The notes: a model not told the origin generated them from the letters alone. DNA of 5,686 bases from Clostridia bacterium (GCA_029052615.1 JAIDIR010000055.1:6500-12185); one strand, 5' to 3'; shown: positions 1-5,686, counted from the first letter of the stretch. Numbers and translations: made by a program.

Positions 1-2359
1 CGACGCCGACGTCCGCGCAATGATACGGGAGAAGTATCAGTTCGTTTTCGTGGACGAATATCAGGACGTCAATCCCATTCAGGACGAAATTATAAGCGCG
101 GTTGCGGGCAGCGATATTTTTTGCGTGGGCGACCTTAAGCAGGCGATATACGGCTTCAGAGGCAGCCGCTCGCGCTTCTTTGCGGAAAAGTGCGGCGTGG
201 TCAGCGGCAGGGGTAAGTACGTAATTCTGCCCGACAATTTCAGGAGCGCGAAGGGCGTTATATCCTTCGTGAATGATCTGTTTTCAAAGGTGATGAAGCC
301 GCCCGTTTGCGAGTTCGATTACGCCGACGGGCACGCCATGAGGGGCGGCGCGCGCTATAAGGACGGTTGCAACGGTGTTGCCGAAATTTGCCTGTTCGAG
401 GGCGGCGAAGTCCAGAAGGAAGAGGCGCACGGAATTTATTCCGTATCCGAACAAAAGCTTGCAGCAAAGAGCTTTACCGCCGAGGGGCTTGCCGTGCTTC
501 AGCTTGTCGAGGAGGCGTTAAAGAGCGAATATTTCGACCCCGACGAGGGGCGGATGAAAAAGGTGGAAACGGGCGATATCTGCGTGCTGACAAGAAAGCG
601 CGCCAACAAGAGCGCGCAGGGAATAGTGCGCGCGTTGACTTCGAAATATCCCGTTGCGGGCGCGGCGGAGGTCAATATCTGCGACCGCCCCGAGATAATC
701 CGCATGCTCGACGTTTTGAACTATCTGGACAACGGCGCGCAGGACGTTGAGCTTGCAAGCGCGCTGCTATCTCCGCTCGGGGGTATGACCGAGGGCGAGC
801 TTGCAAAAATCCGTATTTTCGGCGACGCGCATAAAGACGATATAGTCAGGGACGAAAGGGAAAACAAGACGCCGCTATTCCGCGAGTGCGCCAAGGCTTA
901 CGCCGAAAAATGCAGCGACGGCACGGCGGAAAAACTAAACGCCTTTTACGGGCGCGTGGATAGACTGCGCACCCTTTCGGGCAGTATAGGCGCGGCGCGG
1001 CTGATTGACGAAATTATTTGCGTGGGCAACTTCTCGGCGGCGTACGATACCGAGGGAAAGCTTGCCGCGCTTAGAAGATTGCAGGGCGAGGCTTACTCGC
1101 CGTCGGGCGAATTGTATCTGGGCGCGTTTCTTGCAAAGGTGCGCGCGGGCGGAAACAAAATATTGGCGCCTGCCGCGCTTGCTTCCGACTGCATTAAGGT
1201 TATGACCATGCACGCCTCCAAGGGGCTGGAATTCCCCGTGGTAATCGTTGCCGATATTGCGGCAAGCTACGCGGGCGACGACAGGTGCGAAATGCCGTTT
1301 GACGACGACTTCGGTTTTGCCCCGCGCTACTTCAACGCGGAGGACAGGTCGCAGAGCAACACGCTGCTGCGCAGGCTTTATAAAATGCGCGCGGAGCGGG
1401 AGGAGCTGAGCAACGAAATAAATCTGTTCTACGTCGCGTGCACGCGCGCCAAATACGCGCTGCATATCCTGACGGGAAGGGCGGACGGCTTCGATTCGGT
1501 AAAGGCGAGCTATGCCGATAATTACGCCGATTTGTTCGATATTAAGGCGTTTAACCCCCGCATATTGTCGGTTGAAGAGCATTTGGGGCAGACGGAGGAG
1601 GGCGTGCGCCGCGTGCTTGACGAGAGGCGCGCCGACCGCAATACGCTTGACGAGCTGAAGGAAATTTCCTCCTATATATATCCCTACGAAAGGGGCGTTG
1701 ATCTGCCGGTAAAGGGCTCGGCTTCCGGGCTGCTGCGCGCGCTCAGCGAGGAGAGCAACGCGGAAATTCTGTTTGACGATGAGATGGAAGAGGGCGCGGA
1801 TACCAACGCTCAAGCGGGCATAGCCTACCACAGATTTTTAGAGCTGTGCGACTTTTCGGTCAGGAGTGAAGAGGGAGTTGAGATGCAGCTGAAACGCTTT
1901 GAAAGCGCGGGGCTTATGACCGCCGAACAGGTAAGTTTGTTGGGTGTTGAACAGCTCGTGCGCATACTTTCGATGTCCGCGTTCGACGGCGTTGAAAATA
2001 AAAATCTTTACCGTGAACGCGAGTTTGTGTGCCGCCTTCCCTCAGCCGATTACACGTCGCTTAAAAACGGCGGCAACGGTTTTGCCGCGGGAGAGGACGA
2101 CGGAAACGGCGTGATAGTGCAGGGTGCAATCGACCTGCTGGCGGTAAACCGCAAAGGCGGCAGGGCGGTAAGCGCGGATATAATCGACTACAAATACAGC
2201 GCCCATTCGGAGAGCTATATAAGCAAAAAGTACGCCCCCCAGCTTGCGCTTTACAGGAGCGTGGTGTGCGCAATTTACGGACTAAAAGAGAGCGACGTTA
2301 CGACGACTATAATAAATATACGCGCTTTAAAACAGATTGATTTGACGGGCAATGATTGA
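1..2359 (+). CDS. addA: ATP-dependent helicase/nuclease subunit AddA, 5'-truncated by the window edge
   Basis: This is the large subunit of AddAB, the cytoplasmic helicase-nuclease that resects double-strand DNA ends and prepares them for RecA. The frame is open from base 2, so the true start lies upstream. Counting from the Met at 20, superfamily 1 helicase motifs appear in order: motif II VDEYQD (11-16), motif III VGDLKQAIYGFRGS (36-49), motif IV LPDNFRS (70-76), motif V TMHASKGLEFPVV (396-408) and motif VI LFYVACTRAK (469-478). A RecB-family nuclease domain follows: AGIAYHRFLE with H604, GAID with D705, IIDYKYS with D723 and K725, and APQLALYR with Q741. The nuclease domain separates it from PcrA/UvrD/Rep. 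About 785 residues are visible; AddA proteins usually have near 1200, so the missing part is the Walker A/motif I end. Residues about 683-697 are a Gly/Asn/Asp-rich loop. AddB is not in the window. The reading frame is intact. Confidence 0.92.
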   Translation, partial: DADVRAMIREKYQFVFVDEYQDVNPIQDEIISAVAGSDIFCVGDLKQAIYGFRGSRSRFFAEKCGVVSGRGKYVILPDNFRSAKGVISFVNDLFSKVMKPPVCEFDYADGHAMRGGARYKDGCNGVAEICLFEGGEVQKEEAHGIYSVSEQKLAAKSFTAEGLAVLQLVEEALKSEYFDPDEGRMKKVETGDICVLTRKRANKSAQGIVRALTSKYPVAGAAEVNICDRPEIIRMLDVLNYLDNGAQDVELASALLSPLGGMTEGELAKIRIFGDAHKDDIVRDERENKTPLFRECAKAYAEKCSDGTAEKLNAFYGRVDRLRTLSGSIGAARLIDEIICVGNFSAAYDTEGKLAALRRLQGEAYSPSGELYLGAFLAKVRAGGNKILAPAALASDCIKVMTMHASKGLEFPVVIVADIAASYAGDDRCEMPFDDDFGFAPRYFNAEDRSQSNTLLRRLYKMRAEREELSNEINLFYVACTRAKYALHILTGRADGFDSVKASYADNYADLFDIKAFNPRILSVEEHLGQTEEGVRRVLDERRADRNTLDELKEISSYIYPYERGVDLPVKGSASGLLRALSEESNAEILFDDEMEEGADTNAQAGIAYHRFLELCDFSVRSEEGVEMQLKRFESAGLMTAEQVSLLGVEQLVRILSMSAFDGVENKNLYREREFVCRLPSADYTSLKNGGNGFAAGEDDGNGVIVQGAIDLLAVNRKGGRAVSADIIDYKYSAHSESYISKKYAPQLALYRSVVCAIYGLKESDVTTTIINIRALKQIDLTGND

Positions 2360-2387
2360 TTGCGTCAATATCAGGCAAAGTACGACA

Positions 2388-2413
2388 AAATAACCGCTCT
2401 GTCGCGGTGATTT
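2388..2413 (+). terminator. Weak hairpin after addA, possible terminator
   Basis: The arms 2388-2397 and 2404-2413 pair at nine of ten positions around a six-base loop, with ACCGC/GCGGT as the core and AAAT/ATTT at the base. The U-run is only three bases, so termination would be weak. It lies 28 bases past the addA stop and overlaps the place where a -35 box for the next gene would sit. It may be a partial terminator or chance. Confidence 0.3.
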
Positions 2414-2418
2414 ACGGC

Positions 2419-2432
2419 TATAATTTGACCGT
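2419..2432 (+). promoter_or_regulatory. Candidate -10 box giving a leaderless mRNA for the downstream membrane protein
   Basis: A perfect TATAAT at 2419-2424 is followed eight bases later by the ATG at 2433. A start site 6-8 bases beyond the hexamer would fall at or next to the ATG. No good -35 hexamer is present at 16-18 bases spacing (GCTCTG or neighbours), and no TG extension precedes the box. No Shine-Dalgarno is seen. The hexamer is clear; the promoter role is inference, supported by the similar arrangement at nadB. Confidence 0.45.
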
Positions 2433-3065
2433 ATGGTAACGGTGACGAATTTATTTAAAAGCGTACTTGCACAGCTTGGCAATGCGGACTTCGGTCTGCT
2501 TATAGTAATCGACCTCGTGGCGTTCGGCGTGGTTTTTGCCGCCGCGCTTATCGGGTGTCTTATTTCGCAGAGGGTGCGCGCCCGTGACAAGCGCGCTTTC
2601 CTTTATGCGGTAAACGCGTTTACGGCGCTTACGCTTGCCGTGTTTTTGACCGAATTTCCCCTGGCGCATTCGGTTGCCGCTTCGGCGGTGTTCTGGTGCG
2701 CGGGATATCTTTTGTACGGCGCGCTGTGCCTGTTTAAGGTGCGTAAAAAGAGTGCGCCCGCAGCGGAGGGTACGCCCGTGCAAGCCGCGGTAACCGCCTC
2801 GGGCAGACAGGTGAGACAACCGCAGAGTGCGCCCGTAAGCGACGCGCCCGCCGCGCAGAGCGGCGTGCGGCTGGAGCACGCGCTGTCCATTGCCGACAAG
2901 CTTTTAATGAAAAACCTCGGCAGAGGCGACAGGCAGGAGCTTGAAAAAATCAAAATCGCGCTCACCGTTTTAAAGGTGAAGGGAGTGCTCTCGCCGCAGG
3001 AGGGGGAGTCGCTGAACGAAATGTTTAACGCACTTTTAAAGCTTATGGCAAAATACGATTTGTAA
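2433..3065 (+). CDS. Unrecognised membrane protein, three predicted helices and a cytoplasmic helical tail
   Basis: I do not recognise this 210-residue protein. Three hydrophobic segments lie at about 21-44, 56-75 and 82-102. Basic clusters follow the first (RVRARDKR, 47-54) and third (KVRKK, 102-106), which by the positive-inside rule puts the N-terminus outside and the C-terminus in the cytoplasm. Residues 107-143 form a Pro/Ala/Gln/Ser-rich linker. Residues 145-210 look helical and amphipathic, with GVLSPQEGESLNEMFNALL (184-202) loosely recalling the short C-terminal SHOCT-type oligomerisation helices; that likeness is weak. There is no cleavable signal peptide, enzyme motif or metal site. 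An in-frame stop at 2421-2423 limits the start to ATG 2433 or the later GTG 2442, and neither has a Shine-Dalgarno. It stands 73 bases after addA and converges on the PRC-barrel gene, so it is probably transcribed alone. The base composition matches its neighbours. That it is a gene seems sure; its role is unknown. Confidence 0.8.
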   Translation: MVTVTNLFKSVLAQLGNADFGLLIVIDLVAFGVVFAAALIGCLISQRVRARDKRAFLYAVNAFTALTLAVFLTEFPLAHSVAASAVFWCAGYLLYGALCLFKVRKKSAPAAEGTPVQAAVTASGRQVRQPQSAPVSDAPAAQSGVRLEHALSIADKLLMKNLGRGDRQELEKIKIALTVLKVKGVLSPQEGESLNEMFNALLKLMAKYDL

Positions 3066-3068
3066 ATT

Positions 3069-3110
3069 AAAGAGAGGGGGGGCAGCCGAACGGCTGCCCC
3101 CCTCTTTTTT
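3069..3110. terminator. Strong shared terminator between convergent genes
   Basis: A perfect GGCAGCCG/CGGCTGCC inverted repeat (3081-3088 and 3091-3098) extends outward through a G7/C6 run. With one G bulged out it continues into AGAG/CTCT and A/T pairs. On the plus strand it ends in T6 (3105-3110), a textbook intrinsic terminator for the membrane-protein gene. On the minus strand the trailing sequence is CTCTCTTTAATTT, a poorer U-tract but enough for some termination of the PRC-barrel gene, whose TAA lies in the T-run. Only 43 bases separate the two stop codons. Confidence 0.88.
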
Positions 3111-3552
3111 ACTGCGTTGAAGTTATCGCGCCTATGAACATATCCTTGGCGGCAATCTCGGTGCGCGTCTTATCGCTTTTAACTATAACGACGTCGCCAA
3201 TCGTCAGGCGGTCGAAGGCAAATTTGCGGCGCCCGACCAGCGCGCCGGTCAAACGGTTTGCGGTAACGTCGTAGTCGTCCACGTGCCCCAAAAATTTTCC
3301 GTCCTCACCGTAAACGGGTTGTCCCAGCTTTAAGTTGCGGCTGGTTTTGCTGCGCTTGCCCGTCTTAACGGCGCACAGTATTCCGTCCTTAAGCTTAGCC
3401 CCCGCGCTTGCCGCAAAGAACTCTGTTTCCTGTTGGTTGCAACATATATAGCCCTCAATTTTGTCCTCAACGCGGCTGATAGCCATAATATAGCCCTCTT
3501 TCTGTGCGCTTTCGCATTTGATTTGTATGCCGAAAAGTTGACTTGCTTTCAT
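3109..3552 (-). CDS. Tandem PRC-barrel domain protein
   Basis: This is a 147-residue soluble protein with two PRC-barrel-like units. The first, about residues 1-62, begins MKASQLFGIQIKC and runs through KEGYIMAISRVEDKIEGYICC to DGILCAV. The second, about 73-125, reads LKLGQPVYGEDGKFLGHVDD, then a turn (VTANRLTGALV), the basic strand GRRKFAFDRL and GDVVIV. The pattern of Gly-x-x-Val, Asp-Gly-Lys-x-Leu-Gly and a terminal DxVxV strand is typical of PRC barrels. Such barrels occur in the ribosome-maturation factor RimM, in photosynthetic reaction-centre H subunits and in many stand-alone Firmicutes proteins of unknown role. There is no signal peptide, membrane segment or catalytic motif. ATG 3552 is supported by AAGGAG eight bases upstream; the internal Met at residue 23 would split the first barrel. 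It is transcribed alone, divergent from nadB and convergent with the membrane-protein gene. The specific function is unknown, and it is probably a binding or scaffold protein. Confidence 0.85.
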   Translation of the reverse strand: MKASQLFGIQIKCESAQKEGYIMAISRVEDKIEGYICCNQQETEFFAASAGAKLKDGILCAVKTGKRSKTSRNLKLGQPVYGEDGKFLGHVDDYDVTANRLTGALVGRRKFAFDRLTIGDVVIVKSDKTRTEIAAKDMFIGAITSTQ

Positions 3553-3560
3553 TTATCTTT

Positions 3561-3566
3561 CTCCTT
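3561..3566 (-). promoter_or_regulatory. Ribosome binding site of the PRC-barrel gene
   Basis: The minus strand reads AAGGAG eight bases before the ATG whose first base is 3552. The ten-base string AAGGAGAAAG is identical to the one before nadC, which supports both starts. Confidence 0.75.
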
Positions 3567-3573
3567 ACACGCT

Positions 3574-3603
3574 ATCATATTAAGCTTGCCGCCCGACTAT
3601 CAC
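3574..3603 (-). promoter_or_regulatory. Possible promoter of the PRC-barrel gene
   Basis: On the minus strand TATGAT (3574-3579, five of six matches to TATAAT) lies 18 bases from GTGATA (3598-3603, four of six matches to TTGACA). Transcription would start near 3567, directly before the AAGGAG, giving a leader of about 15 bases. The -35 is weak, so this is tentative. Confidence 0.38.
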
Positions 3604-3643
3604 GAAAAAAAATGACTTATACTGTCGAAGGCGGATAATTGTA

Positions 3644-3660
3644 TTGCGCGTTGCGCGCAA
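3644..3660. repeat. TTGCGCG heptamer pair, also a perfect inverted repeat
   Basis: TTGCGCG at 3644-3650 is repeated immediately at 3651-3657. The first copy also pairs with CGCGCAA at 3654-3660 around a three-base loop. No U-run follows on either strand, so it is not an intrinsic terminator. It lies about 18 bases upstream of the nadB -35 box and could be a protein-binding site or chance in GCG-rich DNA. Confidence 0.4.
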
Positions 3661-3675
3661 AAAGGTTGACAGTTG

Positions 3676-3693
3676 ACTTGACAGGTGTAAAGT
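3676..3693. promoter_or_regulatory. Imperfect palindrome over the nadB -35 box, candidate operator
   Basis: ACTTgACAggTGTaAAGT is an 18-base dyad in which seven of nine base pairs match; only the central GG and the 3680/3689 pair do not. It covers the entire -35 hexamer (3678-3683) and part of the spacer, so a bound protein would block RNA polymerase. In Firmicutes, nadB operons are commonly repressed by the niacin-sensing regulator NiaR (YrxA), which makes it the first candidate. That assignment rests on gene context, not on a motif score, and no regulator gene is in the window. Confidence 0.48.
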
Positions 3694-3706
3694 TTTGCTG
3701 TATACT
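3678..3706 (+). promoter_or_regulatory. nadBC promoter, near-consensus sigma-A type
   Basis: TTGACA (3678-3683, perfect) and TATACT (3701-3706, five of six) are separated by 17 bases. Transcription would begin near 3713, only about three bases before the ATG at 3716. Two further TTGAC copies lie just upstream (3666-3670 and 3673-3677) as the direct repeat GTTGAC-A-GTTGAC. Only the third copy has correct spacing to the -10. The same region carries the candidate operator. Confidence 0.82.
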
Positions 3707-3715
3707 TTCTACGAT

Positions 3716-5047
3716 ATGGCAAATATGAAGAAAAAGTACGACGTTATAATCGTCGGCGCGGGCGTTGCGGGACTCAACTGCGCCCTCAATCTTCCGAGCG
3801 GCAAGTCCGTTCTTATAATCTGTAAAAAATCGCCCAGACAGAGCGACAGTTATCTTGCGCAGGGCGGTATTTGCAGGCTGCGCGGCGACTTCGATTACGA
3901 CGAATATTTTAACGACACCATGCGCGCGGGGCACTACGAAAACAACCCCGACACGGTGGAGTGTATGCTCAAGGGCTCGCAGGAAATTATAGACGACCTG
4001 GTTAAGTGCGGCGTGCGTTTCGAAAGGGAGCCCGACGGTTCGTTTGCCTACACGAGGGAGGGCGGACACACCTCGCCCCGAATTTGCTATCACGAGGACT
4101 GCACGGGCAAGGAGATAACCTCCGCGCTCATGAAAAAAGTAAGAAAGCTTAAAAACGTGCAGGTTGCGCCCTGCGTGGTTATGCTGGACATTATTGAAAA
4201 CGGCGGCAGGTGCGTCGGCATTATTGCGCACGACGGAAAGCAAACGGTCAGCGTTTACGCCGATTACGTAGTGCTTGCGACGGGCGGCATTGGCGGCGCG
4301 TTCGGCAATACGACCAACTTCCGCGTGCTTACGGGCGACGCGCTTGCGATATGCTTAAACCACGGCGTGGCGGTGGACCATATAAACTATATTCAGGTGC
4401 ATCCCACCACGCTGTACACCAAAAAGCGCGGCAGGCGGTTTTTGATTACCGAGTCGGTGCGCGGCGAGGGTGCGCATCTTCTGGATAAAAATTTCAACCG
4501 CTTTACGGACGAGCTTAAACCGCGCGACGTCGTAAAGGACGCGGTGCTTGCGCAGATGAAAAAGGACGGCACGGATTTCGTGTGGCTGGATATGCGCCCC
4601 GTTCCTAAGGAAGAAATAGCGGCGCACTTCCCCCAGATAGTCGCAAAGTGCGCGGAGGAGGGTTACGACGTCTACACGCAGTGTATCCCCGTAGTGCCCG
4701 CCATTCACTACTTTATGGGCGGCATACGGAGCGATTTGAACGGCAGAACGACTATGAGCGGTCTGTACGCGGTGGGCGAAACGTGTTGCAACGGCGTGCA
4801 CGGCAAAAACAGGCTGGCTTCCAATTCGCTACTCGAAAGTCTGCTGTTTGCAAAGCGCGCGGCGCAGGATATAGAAAGAACTTACGCCCCCGCCGATATT
4901 AAGGGCGCGGAGGAAAAAATAGATTATTCGAAATACGCGGAGCCCGAAAAGCTGCTGTCGGCTTATAAAGAGCAGGTCAGAAACGCGGTAAAGGACGCGG
5001 AAGCGGGCAAGGATATAAACGTAAATTTAAAGGAGAAAGCGCAATGA
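3716..5047 (+). CDS. nadB: L-aspartate oxidase NadB, short form without the C-terminal helical domain
   Basis: NadB is a cytoplasmic FAD enzyme that oxidises L-aspartate to iminoaspartate, the first step of de novo NAD synthesis; in anaerobes fumarate can accept the electrons. From ATG 3716 the protein has 443 residues. The FAD-binding VIIVGAGVAGLN lies at 10-21, SDSYLAQGGI at 43-52, TREGGHTSPR at 113-122, VVLATGGIGG at 185-194, QVHPTTLY at 227-234, ITESVRGEGA at 244-253, PRDVV at 269-273, HYFMGG at 331-336 and the C-terminal FAD motif GKNRLASNSLLESL at 363-376. E115, H229, R270, H331 and R366 match active-site residues of E. coli NadB, judged from memory. E. coli NadB has about 540 residues, so the C-terminal helical domain is nearly absent. 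The extended TTG start at 3695 lies between the -35 and -10 boxes and is rejected. ATG 3725 is the alternative; neither ATG has a Shine-Dalgarno. Its stop overlaps the nadC start. A fumarate reductase flavoprotein is a less likely reading, given the NadB-type motifs and adjacent nadC. Confidence 0.95.
   Translation: MANMKKKYDVIIVGAGVAGLNCALNLPSGKSVLIICKKSPRQSDSYLAQGGICRLRGDFDYDEYFNDTMRAGHYENNPDTVECMLKGSQEIIDDLVKCGVRFEREPDGSFAYTREGGHTSPRICYHEDCTGKEITSALMKKVRKLKNVQVAPCVVMLDIIENGGRCVGIIAHDGKQTVSVYADYVVLATGGIGGAFGNTTNFRVLTGDALAICLNHGVAVDHINYIQVHPTTLYTKKRGRRFLITESVRGEGAHLLDKNFNRFTDELKPRDVVKDAVLAQMKKDGTDFVWLDMRPVPKEEIAAHFPQIVAKCAEEGYDVYTQCIPVVPAIHYFMGGIRSDLNGRTTMSGLYAVGETCCNGVHGKNRLASNSLLESLLFAKRAAQDIERTYAPADIKGAEEKIDYSKYAEPEKLLSAYKEQVRNAVKDAEAGKDINVNLKEKAQ
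5030..5035 (+). promoter_or_regulatory. Ribosome binding site of nadC inside the nadB end
   Basis: AAGGAG ends eight bases before the nadC ATG at 5044. It lies within the last codons of nadB, so nadC can be translated both by its own initiation and by coupling at the ATGA overlap. Confidence 0.85.
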
Positions 5048-5686
5048 ACGAACTTACCGAAAAGCTTATAATGGACAGACTTATCAAGCAGGCGTTGGAG
5101 GAGGACATCGGCAACGAGGACGTTACCACCAATTCCGTCATGCCCGAATATAAGAGGGGCAGGGTAAAGCTTATCTGCAAGCAGGACGGCGTTATCTGCG
5201 GCCTCAACGTTTTCGAAAGGGTGTTCAAGCTTTTGGACGAGCACACCATAATCGAAATTTTCGTCAAGGACGGCGACGAGGTTAAAAAGGGTCAGCGCAT
5301 TGCAATGGTTTCGGGCGACATACGCGTGCTTTTGTCGGGCGAGAGAGTTGCGCTCAACTTCCTGCAGAGAATGAGCGGCATTGCGACCTACACGCGCAGA
5401 GCGGTCAGCCTTTTGAAGGGCTGCAAGACCAAGCTTCTGGACACGCGCAAGACCACGCCCAATATGCGCGTTTTCGAAAAATACGCGGTAAGGTGCGGCG
5501 GCGGCAACAACCACAGGTACAATCTTTCCGACGGCGTGCTTTTAAAGGACAACCACATAGGCGCGGCGGGCGGCGTTAAAAAGGCGGTGGAAATGGCAAG
5601 GGCGTACGCGCCCTTCGTGCGCAAAATCGAGGTGGAAGTGGAAAACCTGGATATGTGCAAAGAGGCGCTGGAGGCGGGTGCCGACA
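5044..5686 (+). CDS. nadC: Nicotinate-nucleotide diphosphorylase (quinolinate phosphoribosyltransferase) NadC, 3'-truncated by the window edge
   Basis: NadC joins quinolinate to PRPP and releases CO2 and pyrophosphate, giving nicotinate mononucleotide, the last step specific to de novo NAD synthesis. It normally works as a dimer. The first 214 residues are visible; the family usually has about 275-290. The N-terminal signature ALEEDIGNEDVTT lies at 17-29, LSGERVALNFLQRMSGIAT at 97-115, LDTRKTTPN at 132-140, EKYAVRCGGGNNHR at 145-158 and LSDGVLLKDNHI at 161-172. Substrate-binding R101, R135, K136, H157, R158 and K168 are all present, offset by four from the M. tuberculosis numbering as I remember it. 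KIEVEVENLD (194-203) begins the acidic metal/PRPP side. Asn140 replaces the Gly usual in TTPG, probably neutral. The start is set by ATGA overlap with nadB and by AAGGAG eight bases upstream. It is cotranscribed with nadB; nadA is not seen. Confidence 0.97.
   Translation, partial: MNELTEKLIMDRLIKQALEEDIGNEDVTTNSVMPEYKRGRVKLICKQDGVICGLNVFERVFKLLDEHTIIEIFVKDGDEVKKGQRIAMVSGDIRVLLSGERVALNFLQRMSGIATYTRRAVSLLKGCKTKLLDTRKTTPNMRVFEKYAVRCGGGNNHRYNLSDGVLLKDNHIGAAGGVKKAVEMARAYAPFVRKIEVEVENLDMCKEALEAGAD

Noticed and set aside
367..750. A 127-codon plus-strand frame overlapping addA in another frame
   Set aside because: It is Arg-rich, has no recognisable domain and sits inside an intact conserved gene.
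935..1831. A 298-codon open frame on the minus strand inside addA
   Set aside because: It lies wholly antisense to conserved helicase motifs V and VI. Its predicted protein is Arg/Ala-rich with no recognisable domain, as expected from GCG/CGC-rich codons read backwards, and no ribosome site was identified for it.
2061..2115. Gly/Asn/Asp-rich stretch in AddA as a possible repeat or insertion
   Set aside because: There is no exact DNA repeat, the frame is intact and flanking nuclease motifs are in place. It looks like an ordinary variable surface loop.
2355..2369. ATTGA/TCAAT hairpin at the addA stop codon
   Set aside because: There are only five A/T-rich pairs and no U-run, too weak to call a terminator.
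3553..3715. A riboswitch or small RNA in the divergent intergenic region
   Set aside because: The predicted nadB transcript begins almost at the ATG and the PRC-barrel leader is about 15 bases, leaving no room for a structured leader. No terminator-like hairpin marks a separate RNA.
3617..4243. A 208-codon minus-strand frame across the nadB promoter and 5' end
   Set aside because: It is antisense to the conserved FAD-binding region of NadB and would run through the divergent control region. Its product resembles no family I know.
4355..5514. Minus-strand open frames of 148, 183 and 96 codons across nadB and nadC
   Set aside because: All are antisense to conserved NadB or NadC motifs and have no family resemblance. 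They are shadows caused by the codon bias.

Overview
The window is a stretch of ordinary bacterial chromosome. It carries five protein genes and two intergenic control regions, with no mobile element, CRISPR array, tRNA or rRNA that I can see. The protein types (an AddA-type recombination nuclease, a tandem PRC-barrel protein, a short NadB joined to NadC) and the AAGGAG ribosome sites point to a Firmicutes/Clostridia-like anaerobe. Coding DNA is G+C-rich by eye and heavy in GCG/CGC codons, so this is not a classical low-G+C Clostridium. A gut-type clostridial lineage is my best guess, as inference only.

Layout. (1) Positions 1-2359, plus strand: the C-terminal two thirds of addA, the helicase-nuclease subunit of the AddAB double-strand-break repair complex; its Walker A end lies off the window. 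(2) 2360-2432: a short gap with a weak hairpin and a perfect TATAAT placed just before the next gene. (3) 2433-3065, plus strand: an unrecognised three-helix membrane protein with a cytoplasmic helical tail. (4) 3066-3108: a strong hairpin terminator shared by convergent genes. (5) 3109-3552, minus strand: a tandem PRC-barrel protein with a good ribosome site. (6) 3553-3715: a 163-base divergent control region. It holds a near-consensus promoter, an imperfect 18-base palindrome on its -35 box and several short repeats. (7) 3716-5047 and 5044-5686, plus strand: nadB and nadC, overlapping by ATGA; nadC runs off the right edge.

How the genes relate. nadB and nadC are two of the three enzymes of de novo NAD synthesis from aspartate. 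NadB makes iminoaspartate, NadA (not in the window) makes quinolinate, and NadC makes nicotinate mononucleotide. They look like one transcription unit under a single repressible promoter. The other genes have no evident functional link to this pathway.

The most interesting signals are regulatory. First, nadB and the membrane-protein gene both have a -10 box only 8-9 bases before the ATG and no Shine-Dalgarno, suggesting leaderless or nearly leaderless mRNAs, while nadC and the PRC-barrel gene share an identical AAGGAGAAAG ribosome site. Second, the palindrome over the nadB -35 box is a candidate NAD/niacin-responsive operator. I see no evidence for a wholly new multi-gene system here.
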